Assembly (NCBI RefSeq): GCF_043555865.1
Contig: NZ_JBIGHY010000003.1
Span: 558,001-622,000 of the forward strand
Direction of reading: 5' to 3'
Length of the DNA stretch: 64,000 nt
Source: Pelomonas dachongensis
Lineage (GTDB): Bacteria > Pseudomonadota > Gammaproteobacteria > Burkholderiales > Burkholderiaceae_C
A program made the translations under genes and the position numbers. The notes under the pieces were generated by a model. The model made no database searches. It worked only from the letters and a program-made list of their open reading frames with translations, and was not told the origin of the DNA. Shown here piece by piece: positions 49,356 to 59,576 of this stretch; the first letter of the stretch is position 1; the number at the start of each line of letters is the position of its first letter.

Positions 49356-49486
49356 TCACGCGGTTGCGTGCTGGCGCCGCCCGCTGCGGCGGCCGGCCCG
49401 CGACACTGCATGCCCCATGAGCCGCCGGCCCCGCCGAGGGCCGGCCCGGTGTGCGCTGCCGTCGCGGTGGTGCAGGAGACCTGTCG

Positions 49487-50038
49487 ATGACTTCCCCCGT
49501 TCCTGACGTTGCCGCTGCGGCGTCGCCGGCTGGCCCGCCTTCGGACTCTGCCTTCACGCGCCTGTGCGCGCTGCTCGCCAAGGCCAGCCTGATGCTGGCG
49601 GTGGTGATGCTGATCGGCGTGATCCTGTGCGTGCAGACCCAGGTGGTGGGCCGCTACATCTTCAACGACACGCCGACCTGGGCCGAATCGCTGGCGCTGC
49701 AGCTGGTGCTGTACGTGACGGCGCTCGGCGTGGCGGTGGGCGTGCGCGATGCCGGCCACATCGGCCTGGAGTCGCTGGTGTCGCTGCTGCCCGAGGCGTG
49801 GCGGCTCAAGCTGGAGCTGCTGATCCATGCGCTGGTGGCGCTGTTCGGCGGGCTGATGGCCTGGAGCGGCTGGGTCTGGACGACGATGAACTGGAGCGAG
49901 CGCGACCCGATGCTGGGCATCCCGGTCGGCGTGAACTACCTGGCGCTGGTGATCGCGGGCGCGCTGATCGTGCTTTTCTCGATTGAACACATGGTGGCGC
50001 TGCTGCGCCACGAAGAGGTGGTGCCCGCATGGAACTGA
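49487..50038 (+). CDS. dctQ: TRAP transporter small permease, DctQ family
   Basis: The ATG at 49487 has ggag eight bases before it and gives 183 residues. Four hydrophobic helices are visible (LMLAVVMLIGVILCVQTQVVG through VNYLALVIAGALIVLF, quoted in part), and the family-typical WAESLALQLVLYVTALG follows the first helix. DctQ stabilises the large subunit in the inner membrane. Its stop overlaps the start of the large permease gene by ten bases. Confidence 0.88.
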   Translation: MTSPVPDVAAAASPAGPPSDSAFTRLCALLAKASLMLAVVMLIGVILCVQTQVVGRYIFNDTPTWAESLALQLVLYVTALGVAVGVRDAGHIGLESLVSLLPEAWRLKLELLIHALVALFGGLMAWSGWVWTTMNWSERDPMLGIPVGVNYLALVIAGALIVLFSIEHMVALLRHEEVVPAWN

Positions 50039-51330
50039 CCGTTCTGCTGATCAGCTTCTCGCTGCTGCTGCTGCTGGGCGTGCCCGTCGCGTTCGCGATC
50101 GGCCTGGCCTCCGTGGCGACCATCGTCGCCGCCGGCCTGCCCATCCCCATCGTCTTCCAGCAGATGGTGGGCGGCATGCAGGTGTTCTCATTCCTGGCGA
50201 TCCCGTTCTTCGTCTTCGCCGGCGAGCTGATGCTGTACGGCGGCATCGCCGACCGCATCGTGCGCTTTGCCAACTCGCTGGTGGGCCACGTGCGCGGCGG
50301 CCTGGGCATGAGCAACGTCCTGGGCTGCACGCTGTTCGGCGGCGTGGCCGGCTCGCCGCTGGCGGACGTATCAGCGATGGGCTCGGTGATGATCCCGCTG
50401 ATGAAGAAGGAGGGCTACGACGCCGACTACGCGGTCAACGTCACCACCCACGCGTCGCTGGTCGGCGCGCTGATGCCGACCTCGCACAACCTCATCATCT
50501 TCACGCTGGCCACCACGGGCATCGCGTCGGTCAGCGTGTTCAGCCTGATCCTCGCGGGCATCATCCCCGCCGTGCTGCTGACGATCTGCAACCTCGTCGC
50601 GGCCTACTACGTCGCGGTCAAGCGCGGCTACAAGACGCACGGCCGGTTCCCGGGCTGGGGCGAGGTGTTCTCGGCCTTCCTCGGCGCGCTGCCGGGCCTG
50701 CTGGTGGTGGTCATCATCCTGGCCGGCATCCTGTCGGGCATCTTCACGGCCACCGAGTCGGCTGCCACGGCCGTGTTGTGGGCGTTGCTGGTCACGGCGG
50801 TCGTCTACCGGTCGCTCAGCTGGCACAACTTCCTGAAGGCCTGCGCCAAGGCCTGCAAGACGACCGGCGTGGTGCTGCTGCTGATCGGCATCTCGTCGGC
50901 GTTCGGCTACTTCATGGCGCTGTACGAGGTGCCACAGAAGACCGGCGAGCTGATGACGTCCATCAGCTCGGAGCCGTGGGTCATCTTCCTGATGATCAAC
51001 ATCCTGCTGTTCCTGCTGGGCACCTTCCTGGACATGGCGGCCACCATCCTGATCTGCACGCCCATCTTCCTGCCCATCGCGGCGCAGTACGGCATGGACC
51101 CGGTGCAGTTCGGCATCATGATGCTGATCAACTGCGCGCTGGGCCTGAACACCCCGCCGGTGGGCGTCACGCAGTTCGTCGGCTGCGCCATCGGCGGCGT
51201 CAGCGTCGGCCAGGTCATGCGCTCCATCCTGCCGTTCTATGGCGCGCTGTGTGCCTGCCTATTCGCCGTGACCTACGTGCCCGCGTTCTCGCTGTGGCTG
51301 CCCAACCTGTTCCGCCCGGTCAGCGGTTGA
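50029..51330 (+). CDS. dctM: TRAP transporter large permease, DctM family
   Basis: This 433-residue membrane protein has about twelve helices and the DctM signatures LLLGVPVAFAIGLAS, IPFFVFAGELMLYGGIADR and GGVAGSPLADVSAMG. The inverted-repeat hairpin ALMPTSHNLIIF and the late region LGLNTPPVGVTQF complete the elevator-type transport domain. It moves the substrate with sodium. The gene ends the operon; its 3' end overlaps the 3' end of the convergent acyltransferase by eleven bases. Confidence 0.92.
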   Translation: MELTVLLISFSLLLLLGVPVAFAIGLASVATIVAAGLPIPIVFQQMVGGMQVFSFLAIPFFVFAGELMLYGGIADRIVRFANSLVGHVRGGLGMSNVLGCTLFGGVAGSPLADVSAMGSVMIPLMKKEGYDADYAVNVTTHASLVGALMPTSHNLIIFTLATTGIASVSVFSLILAGIIPAVLLTICNLVAAYYVAVKRGYKTHGRFPGWGEVFSAFLGALPGLLVVVIILAGILSGIFTATESAATAVLWALLVTAVVYRSLSWHNFLKACAKACKTTGVVLLLIGISSAFGYFMALYEVPQKTGELMTSISSEPWVIFLMINILLFLLGTFLDMAATILICTPIFLPIAAQYGMDPVQFGIMMLINCALGLNTPPVGVTQFVGCAIGGVSVGQVMRSILPFYGALCACLFAVTYVPAFSLWLPNLFRPVSG

Positions 51331-53293
51331 GCCCGGCCAGCGCTTCGATGGACTGCCGCGTCGCGACCTGAGGCAGCAGCCGGCGCGAGCCGGCCACGCT
51401 GAGGTGTCCGGCGTCGCGGTAGAAGGCCAGGCCGTCCGCATCGGCGGTGCGGCAGACGCCGCCGCTGCACAGCGACGCGTGCAGCCACAGCACCGGCACG
51501 CCGGCCTCGCGTTCGAAGCGCTGCAGCAGCGCTGTCGCGCGCTTGGCCAGCGGCGGCGCGTCGGCCAGCGTGATGCCGCAATCGACCGGTGCACCCAGCG
51601 TGAACTGACCGAGCTGGCGGCGTTCCACGCAGGCACCCGCATCGAAGCCGCCCTTGGGCGGCGCTGACACCCACACCAGCCGACGACCCTGCGCACGCAG
51701 CGCCTCGGCCAGCCGCGCGGCGGCGGCCACCAGTTCGTCCTCGGCCTGGGCCGGCGCCACCTCGCGTTCGAGCGCGCCGTCGATGCGAAGCAGCTGGCCC
51801 CCGGGCGGCCCGAGGTATTGCTCCAACAGGCTGGACACGATGACGACGCCCGGCGCCCCTGGCGCGCGCAGGGCTTGGATGACCGAGCGGTTGAAGCGCT
51901 CGCACTGGCGCGCCCAGTCACGCGTGAAGCTGGCGCCGGCCGGTGCGTCGGGCCGCCAGGGCACCAGGCCCGGCAGCGGGCCGCAGGAGGATTCGGTCAT
52001 CTGCACCAGCCCCGGCGCCAGGGGCGCCAGGCCCGGCACCAGGTGCATGGCGTACGAGTCGCCCCAGACCGCCCAGCGGGGCTGCGCGGCGTTGCGGCAT
52101 TCGGGGCGGTCGACCCAGCGCTCCCACTGGTCGCAGCTGACCGAGAACCCGTGGTTGGGGCGGCGCGCGTCGGTATCGCCCTGCGGTGACGGCAGCAGCA
52201 GCGGCAGCACGGCCAGCAGCGCCGTCGCGCCCAGCACTGCGCCCCAGCCGCGCCAGGTGCGCGGCAGCGGCCAGCGCCGCGTCGGCTGCTCCACGCCGCG
52301 CCACAGCAGCCAGCCCAGCGGCAGCGACACCGCGGCGGCGATCCAGCGCGCCTGCGCCAGGCCAGGCGCGTCCGGCGGCCCCACCCACGCGTTGTTGACG
52401 AAGGCGATCAGCGGCCAGTGCACCAGGTACAGCGCGTACGAGATGTCCCCCAGCCGCACCACGGGCGCCAGCACGCGCGGCGCTTGCGCCCGGCCGCGGC
52501 TGAGCAGCAGCGTGGCCGTCGCGAGCGTGACCAGCAGCGCATTCGCCCCGGGATGGCCGAAACCGCCCCAGGCGGGCAGCGGCATCAGCAGCAGCGACAA
52601 CAGCAGCACCGTCGCCGGCCAGCGCGTCGCCGCCGGTGCGCGCCAGCCGCTGGCATGCGCCCAGGCGGCCAGCGAGCCGATGCCCAGTTCCCACGCGCGG
52701 CTGGGCAGCAGGTAGAACGCGGCGCTCGCGTCCACGCGCTGCAGGGCCAGACCCAGCAGCAGGCTGGCCAGCGTCAGCCCCACGAGCACGCCCAGGCCGC
52801 GCCGGCCGGTGCCGACTCCCATCAGCAGCGCGGGCAGCAGCAGGTAGTACTGCTCCTCCAGCGACAGCGACCAGAAGTGCAGCAGCGGCTTAAGCTCGGC
52901 CGCCACGTCGAAATAACCGCTCTGCGCCCACAGCACGAAGTTGCTCGCAAAGCCCAGCGCGCCCCAGTGCTGATGTGCCAAGTCGGCTCGCTCCAGCGGC
53001 GCCAGCGCCCACGGGCTGGCCAGCATCGTCAACGCCAGCACCACGTAGGCGGCCGGCAACAACCGGCGGGCGCGGCGCGCGTAGAAGCCCGCCAGGCTGA
53101 AGCGCCCGGCGCGCAGCCCGGCCAGCACCTGGCCGGTGATCAGGAAGCCCGAGATGACGAAGAACAGGTCCACGCCCAGGTAGCCGCCGCGCAGCAGGCC
53201 GGGCGCGGCATGCTGCAGCAGCACGCCGGCCACGGCGAGGCCGCGCAGGGCCTGGATGTCCCAGCGGTGGGAGGTGTCGGCGGTGGTGGACAT
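51320..53293 (-). CDS. OafA-type membrane O-acyltransferase with C-terminal SGNH domain
   Basis: The ATG at 53293 gives 657 residues. The first 380 form an acyltransferase-3 membrane domain with ten or so helices, starting DIQALRGLAVAGVLLQHA with its catalytic His, then GGYLGVDLFFVISGFLI. The last 230 form an SGNH-like periplasmic domain with the Ser block WAVWGDSYAMH and the Asp-x2-His block DAGHLSVAGS. Members acetylate O-antigen, peptidoglycan or secreted sugars. It is a single gene with no surrounding glycan cluster, so the target is unknown. Confidence 0.88.
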   Translation of the reverse strand: MSTTADTSHRWDIQALRGLAVAGVLLQHAAPGLLRGGYLGVDLFFVISGFLITGQVLAGLRAGRFSLAGFYARRARRLLPAAYVVLALTMLASPWALAPLERADLAHQHWGALGFASNFVLWAQSGYFDVAAELKPLLHFWSLSLEEQYYLLLPALLMGVGTGRRGLGVLVGLTLASLLLGLALQRVDASAAFYLLPSRAWELGIGSLAAWAHASGWRAPAATRWPATVLLLSLLLMPLPAWGGFGHPGANALLVTLATATLLLSRGRAQAPRVLAPVVRLGDISYALYLVHWPLIAFVNNAWVGPPDAPGLAQARWIAAAVSLPLGWLLWRGVEQPTRRWPLPRTWRGWGAVLGATALLAVLPLLLPSPQGDTDARRPNHGFSVSCDQWERWVDRPECRNAAQPRWAVWGDSYAMHLVPGLAPLAPGLVQMTESSCGPLPGLVPWRPDAPAGASFTRDWARQCERFNRSVIQALRAPGAPGVVIVSSLLEQYLGPPGGQLLRIDGALEREVAPAQAEDELVAAAARLAEALRAQGRRLVWVSAPPKGGFDAGACVERRQLGQFTLGAPVDCGITLADAPPLAKRATALLQRFEREAGVPVLWLHASLCSGGVCRTADADGLAFYRDAGHLSVAGSRRLLPQVATRQSIEALAGLNR

Positions 53294-53386
53294 GGGCCGG
53301 CATTGTTGCGGCGGCCTTGATGCCTGCGTGACAAGTGCCGGCCTGAGGCTGGGCCACACTGGCATCCGTCCCACCGGAGCCGCGCC

Positions 53387-54649
<1,263 letters not shown>

Positions 54650-56443
54650 TCAGCCTCTCGCAGTCGCGAGCACGAAGTCCGGGTGGATGTCGCGTTCGCC
54701 GTGATTGGGGAAGGCGATACGCACGGCGTCACTGCTGCTGGCGATGACCAGCCCCCAGCCGAAGCGGCGCACGCGCACGCGCTGGCCCGGTTCGCAGACG
54801 CTCTGGGCCGTCGGCCGCATGTCGCTGGCGTCCTCGATTGCCTGCTCGGCCTGGAGCAGCGCCTCGAAACGCGCGCAGCTGTCGCAATGGCCGCAGCGCG
54901 CCGCGCCGTCGTCCAGCGTCTCGCCGAAGTGCGCCAGCACGCCGGCCCAGCGGCAGCCGCCGGACTTGGCATACAGCACCATCGCTGACAGGCCGTCGCG
55001 CTCGCTCTGCTGGCGCTGCTGCACGGCACTCGCGGCGGCGTCCACCACCGCGTCGGGTTCGCGCTTCGTGGCGGGGCGCAGGCCGCTGGTGTCGCTGCTG
55101 CCGACCGAGCGCACGGCACGCACGGAGCGCAGCGCGGCCAGCACCTGGTCCAGTCGGCGCTGCGGCAGCCGCGCCATCTCGGCCAGTGCCGCGGGCAGCC
55201 AGCCGCCCTGCGGCGTGTGGCTGACCAGCGCCTGCCACACGGCGCCCAGCTCCTCGCGGCTGGGCACGCTGCCGCCGGTGAAGAACTGCTGCAGCGCGCG
55301 GTCGCCCTCGCGGAACAGCAGCAGGCAGTCGGCCGGCTCGCCGTCGCGCCCGGCACGGCCGCATTCCTGCACATAGGCCTCGATGGAGGCCGGCATCTGC
55401 GCATGCAGCACCAGACGGATGTCGGCCTTGTCGATGCCCATGCCGAACGCGTTGGTCGCGACCATCACGCGCGTGCCGTCGTTCATGAACGACTCCTGCG
55501 TGGCCTCGCGTTGTGCCTTTGGCAGCTTGCCGTGGTACAGGCCGGCGTTGACGTCGGCGTCGCGCAGCTGGCGGTGCAGCGCCGTGGCCTCGCGCACCGT
55601 GGCGCAGTAGACGATGGCGCTGCCCTGGCCCGCGGCCTCGATGGCCTGCAGCCGTTGCACGATCAGCTCGCGGCGCGCCTTCTCGGTCTGCGGCAGCTCG
55701 ACGGCCAGGCGCAGGTTGGCACGGTAGACGCCGTGGCACAGCACGCCGTCGCGCGGGATGTCCAGCGCCTCGCGGATCTCGCGCTGCACGTGCGACGGCG
55801 CGGTGGCCGTCAGCGCCAGCACGGGTGGGCGGCCCAAAGCGCGGCGGGCGTCGCGCAGTGCGCTGAACGCAGGCCGGAAGTCATGGCCCCACTGCGCGAT
55901 GCAGTGCGCCTCGTCCACCACCAGCAGCCCCACGCGCTGCTCCTGCAGCAGCCCCAGCGTGCGCGCGTCGGCCAGCCGCTCGGGCGTGGTGAACACCACG
56001 CGCACGGCGCCGCGCTGCAGCAGCGCCTCGTTGGCCAGGCGGCGGTTGCCGTCCAGCGCGGAATTCAGCTGCACGGCGGCCACGCCGCGTTCGTTCAGCG
56101 TGTCGCACTGGTCCTTCATCAGCGAGATCAGCGGCGAGATGACGACGGTCAGCGCGTCGCTGAGCACGGCGGGCAGCTGGTAGCACAGCGACTTGCCGGC
56201 GCCGGTAGGCATGACGGCCAGCGTGTTGCGGCCCTCCAGCACGCGGGCGATCACTTCGGCCTGGCCGGGGCGCAGCGAGCGCAGGCCGAACACGCGCTTG
56301 AGCGTCGTGCGCAGCTTGACTGGCGTGACGGGCTCGCGCGGCGGCAGCTTCTCGGGGACAGGTTTGGGCGTGGGGCCGGGCTCGTCCTCGCGCGGGACGG
56401 TCAGCGCCACGCGCGCCGGTGCGGTCATGACGGCGGCGCTCAT
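54650..56443 (-). CDS. recQ: RecQ-family ATP-dependent DNA helicase
   Basis: The ATG at 56443 gives 597 residues. The helicase core includes motif 0 (LRSLRPGQAEVI), motif I (MPTGAGKSLCYQLP), motif II with the RecQ-specific extension (VDEAHCIAQWGHDFRP), motif V (NAFGMGIDKADIR) and motif VI (QECGRAGRDGEP). A zinc-binding cluster follows near the C terminus (CRWAGVLAHF, CGHCDSC). An HRDC domain is absent, and the last 50 residues are a short SH3-like strand region. It unwinds DNA 3' to 5' in recombination and repair. The alpha/beta-hydrolase gene downstream begins away and ends at its start codon. Confidence 0.9.
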   Translation of the reverse strand: MSAAVMTAPARVALTVPREDEPGPTPKPVPEKLPPREPVTPVKLRTTLKRVFGLRSLRPGQAEVIARVLEGRNTLAVMPTGAGKSLCYQLPAVLSDALTVVISPLISLMKDQCDTLNERGVAAVQLNSALDGNRRLANEALLQRGAVRVVFTTPERLADARTLGLLQEQRVGLLVVDEAHCIAQWGHDFRPAFSALRDARRALGRPPVLALTATAPSHVQREIREALDIPRDGVLCHGVYRANLRLAVELPQTEKARRELIVQRLQAIEAAGQGSAIVYCATVREATALHRQLRDADVNAGLYHGKLPKAQREATQESFMNDGTRVMVATNAFGMGIDKADIRLVLHAQMPASIEAYVQECGRAGRDGEPADCLLLFREGDRALQQFFTGGSVPSREELGAVWQALVSHTPQGGWLPAALAEMARLPQRRLDQVLAALRSVRAVRSVGSSDTSGLRPATKREPDAVVDAAASAVQQRQQSERDGLSAMVLYAKSGGCRWAGVLAHFGETLDDGAARCGHCDSCARFEALLQAEQAIEDASDMRPTAQSVCEPGQRVRVRRFGWGLVIASSSDAVRIAFPNHGERDIHPDFVLATARG

Positions 56444-57228
56444 GCGGCCACCTGTTGGCGGCGGCAGCCCAGTACGCCGGTCACGTGGTTCAGCACCTCG
56501 GGTGCCCAGCCCATGCCCATGTGGCTGGCCTGCACTTCGATATCGCGCGCCAGCGGCCAGCAGCCGCCGTGCGTGCAGGCCTCCCACGACACCACCCCGT
56601 CGCGGCGGCTGTACAGCGAGATCGTCGGCACCGGCGGCGGCTCGGCCAGCCGTGCGCGCAGCGCGGCCTCGGCGGGCGCCTCCTTGCCGTTGAGCAGTCG
56701 GAACAGCCAGCCGACATTGGTGTCGTCCACGCTGCCATTGAACGGTGTGCCGATGGTGACGACGTGGTGCACGCGGTCGTGCCAGCGCTTGGCCAGCTCG
56801 CGCGCGTAGAAGCCGCCCAGGCTCCAGCCGACGAAGCTCACGTCCCGCGCTGGCGCCACGCGGTCGTGCAGCGCGTCAGCCAGCTTGTCCAGCCAGGCGT
56901 CCACGTCGCCGCGCGGACCGATGTTCTTGCCCTGGCCCCAGTCCAGCGCGCGAAAGCCCGATCGCTCCAGGTGGCGGCGCAGCGGCCACAGCGTCAGCCC
57001 GTCGGTGCCCAGGCCGGGGAACAGCACCACCGTGTGGCCCGCGCCGATCTGCGCCGGCGTCTTGCGCCAGTGCATCAGTGCTGCCCACGCTTCCATCGTG
57101 GCGCGTGCCGGCTCTGACGCCAGCAGCGACAGCGCCGGTCGCCGGCGCGGCAGCGGAGCGGTCGTGGCGGGGGCCAGCAGGGGCGCGGCGCCGGATTTGG
57201 GCGACAGGGGCAGCGAGGACGTTGTCAT
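56440..57228 (-). CDS. alpha/beta hydrolase, esterase/lipase type
   Basis: This 262-residue protein has the strand-oxyanion loop VVLFPGLGTDGLTLWPLRRHL, the nucleophile elbow GWSLGG with its Ser, and a later His near ASHMGMGW that completes the triad. The N-terminal 40 residues are Pro/Ala-rich and unstructured-looking. It may hydrolyse a carboxyl ester; the substrate is unknown. Its stop overlaps the recQ start (ATGA), so it is transcribed first and coupled to recQ. Confidence 0.83.
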   Translation of the reverse strand: MTTSSLPLSPKSGAAPLLAPATTAPLPRRRPALSLLASEPARATMEAWAALMHWRKTPAQIGAGHTVVLFPGLGTDGLTLWPLRRHLERSGFRALDWGQGKNIGPRGDVDAWLDKLADALHDRVAPARDVSFVGWSLGGFYARELAKRWHDRVHHVVTIGTPFNGSVDDTNVGWLFRLLNGKEAPAEAALRARLAEPPPVPTISLYSRRDGVVSWEACTHGGCWPLARDIEVQASHMGMGWAPEVLNHVTGVLGCRRQQVAA

Positions 57229-57390
57229 GGCTGGGGACGGCGGGGCCGGGTTGTCGTTTTGTGGGGCTGATGCTGGGGCGTGGCGGGCATGCGCGGTGCC
57301 GGCCTGCCGGCACAGGCCTTGTAGGACAGCGCGTGATGCGGCGACTTCCTACGCGGCACGCGCGGGCAGCGCCGCACACTGCGGCTCACC

Positions 57391-57786
57391 ATGCATGCCT
57401 ACCTGACGCCCTATCTCGCTGCGCTACTCGCGTTGGGCGCTCTGGATGGCGTCTGGCTGGGCTGGCTGATGCGCGGCTTCTACCGCCAACAGATCGGCGC
57501 GCAGATGCTTGACCGCCCGCGCTGGCGGCCGGCGCTGCTGTTCTACGTGAGCTATCCGGCCGCGCTGGTCGCGCTGGCGCTGTTCCCGGCCGGCCAGCCG
57601 CCGAGCCAGCAGGTGGCGCGCGCGGCGCTGGTGGGCCTGGTGGCCTACGGCGTCTACGACCTGACGAATCGGGCGACGTTGCGCCACTGGCCGCTGAAGC
57701 TGGCGGTGGTCGATGTGGCCTGGGGCACATTCGCGAGCGCCGCCGCCGGCGCGGCCGCCGTGTGGGCGGTGCAGCACTTCGGCTGA
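57391..57786 (+). CDS. DUF2177 family membrane protein
   Basis: The 131 residues have four hydrophobic segments and the DUF2177 signatures ALDGVWLGWLMRGFYRQQIG, FYVSYPAALVALALF and VAYGVYDLTNRATL. Family members are small inner-membrane proteins of unknown function. It is followed 17 bases later by a small TIGR03643-like gene, probably in one transcript. Confidence 0.85.
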   Translation: MHAYLTPYLAALLALGALDGVWLGWLMRGFYRQQIGAQMLDRPRWRPALLFYVSYPAALVALALFPAGQPPSQQVARAALVGLVAYGVYDLTNRATLRHWPLKLAVVDVAWGTFASAAAGAAAVWAVQHFG

Positions 57787-57803
57787 GCCGCGACAATGCC
57801 GCC

Positions 57804-58037
57804 ATGGCCAAGACCGCACCCCGACTCAGCCCCGAAGAGACCCAGCGCGTCATCGCCACTGCGTGGGACGACACGCCGCCGTTCCGCAAGGTGCTGGTCC
57901 AGCACGGCATCGGCCACGGCGAACTGGTGGCGCTGCTCAAGCGCGAACTGACGCCGGCGGCCTACAAGCTGTGGGTGTCGCGCACCAAGGCGGCCAAGGC
58001 GCCGCCGTCCAAGGGCACCTGGCCCCACGGTCGCTGA
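57804..58037 (+). CDS. TIGR03643/DUF2805-like small protein
   Basis: The ATG at 57804 gives 77 residues. The pattern (IATAWDDTPPFRKVLVQHG, then ELVALLKRELTPAAYKLWVSR) matches the short helix-turn-helix-like TIGR03643 family found across proteobacteria. The function is unknown; DNA binding is plausible because of the helix-turn-helix appearance. The stop is immediately adjacent to that of the convergent transporter gene. Confidence 0.8.
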   Translation: MAKTAPRLSPEETQRVIATAWDDTPPFRKVLVQHGIGHGELVALLKRELTPAAYKLWVSRTKAAKAPPSKGTWPHGR

Positions 58038-59321
58038 TCAGGCACGTGCCGTCGCGGCCGTATCCATGTCCGCATAGCGCCGCAGCGCGCCCGACACCGA
58101 GATCAGCAGCACGCCACCCGCCAGGCTGATGGCCGTCACCACCAGGTACAGCGACAGCCCCGTCGGCAGCAGCCAGCCGTACAGCTGGCCGGCCAGCAGC
58201 CCGGCGGTGGCCTTGGCGAGCATCCAGGCGCCCATCAGCGTGGAGCCCCAGCCCGGCGGCCCGTAGCGCGACACGACCGCCAGCCCGATGGGCACCACCA
58301 GCAGCTCCGCCACCGTCTGCACGCCGATGACGCCCACCATCATCCAGGCCGGCACGACCTGCCCCGCCGCGGCCAGCCCCTGCAAGGCCTGCAGCAGCAG
58401 GAAGCTCAGACCCAGCACCAGCATGCCGATGCCCTGCACGCGGAACTCGGGCCAGTCCATGCGCGACAACAGGCGCGCCGTCACGGGCGCCAGCAGAATC
58501 ACGAGGATGGGGTTCACGGCCAGGAACTGCGCGGCCGTCAGCTCCAGGCCGAGGAACTGCGGCGACACGTGGTCACGCACGAACAGCGTCATGACGCCGG
58601 CCGCCTGCTCGTAGCCCAGGTAGAAGCAGATGGCCACCAGCGACATCAGCAGGATGACCTGGATGCGGCGTCGCGCGGACGCATCACTCCAGGCTGCGCG
58701 CGCGGGCTGGGCTGCCGGCGCCACGGCCGCCGGCAGGAACCGCCAGCCGGCCATGAAGACCACCACGCCCAGCGCCATGCCAACCGCCGCCGCCAAAAAT
58801 CCATAACTCCAGCCGTGCCGTTGCGCCAGATATCCACCAATCAGCGCCGACAACGCGGCGCCTATGTTGATTCCCATATAGAAGACGGTATATCCACTTT
58901 GACGTCTGCCGTCGTCAATTGCATATAGCTCGCCCACCATGGCGGTCGTCGTGGGTTTGAACAAACCGGTGCCGGCGGCCAACAAGCCCAGGGCCAGCGT
59001 GATGGACTGGTCCAGCCCGAGCACGATGTGGCCTGCCATCATCAACACCATGCCCAGCACGACGGCGCGGCGCTGCCCCAGGAAGCGGTCGGCCAGCCAG
59101 CCGCCGAATATGGCGCAGAAAAAGGCCGATCCGGTATACATCCCATATACCGACAGCGCATCAGAGCGCGAGTATTGAAGCGCCTCGACGAGATACAGCA
59201 CCAACAGGGATCGCACGCCGTAGAAACTGAAGCGCTCCCACATTTCGGCGCCGGCCAGCACGAACAGACCGGGGGGTTGGCGGGGTGATTTCATCGGTGT
59301 TGTGCAAATCTCGGCGGACAT
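58038..59321 (-). CDS. second POT-family peptide transporter
   Basis: This 427-residue protein has the POT signature EMWERFSFYGVRSLLVLYL, the IFGGWLADRFLG loop and GTGLFKPTTTAMVGELY; it is shorter than the copy at 15.4 kb. The start is uncertain: the ATG at 59321 was kept, but an ATG at 59294 is equally good and neither has a strong ribosome site. A patch from about 58.78 to 59.18 kb uses TAT and ATA codons unusually often. It is divergent from the TonB receptor gene and may import a peptide or an oligosaccharide-related solute. Confidence 0.83.
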   Translation of the reverse strand: MSAEICTTPMKSPRQPPGLFVLAGAEMWERFSFYGVRSLLVLYLVEALQYSRSDALSVYGMYTGSAFFCAIFGGWLADRFLGQRRAVVLGMVLMMAGHIVLGLDQSITLALGLLAAGTGLFKPTTTAMVGELYAIDDGRRQSGYTVFYMGINIGAALSALIGGYLAQRHGWSYGFLAAAVGMALGVVVFMAGWRFLPAAVAPAAQPARAAWSDASARRRIQVILLMSLVAICFYLGYEQAAGVMTLFVRDHVSPQFLGLELTAAQFLAVNPILVILLAPVTARLLSRMDWPEFRVQGIGMLVLGLSFLLLQALQGLAAAGQVVPAWMMVGVIGVQTVAELLVVPIGLAVVSRYGPPGWGSTLMGAWMLAKATAGLLAGQLYGWLLPTGLSLYLVVTAISLAGGVLLISVSGALRRYADMDTAATARA

Positions 59322-59576
59322 GGATTCGCGGGTGGGTGGAACGTCGGGAGATTCCCCGCAGTGGAGCAGCATCCGGCTGGCGACCGCGGGGCGGCAGGTG
59401 CGGGGATACCCGCGGAGGCGATGCAGGAAGCGGCATCGACTATTCCAAAAATGTGATTAGTCCGGGATCAGTCGGGCCCCTAGCATGAATTTCAGACCCC
59501 AGCCCGACCGCGCCCCCTGACGAGGCCGGACGGCTGCCGAGGTTGGCCGCTCACCCATAACGATCCCGGAGACAAG

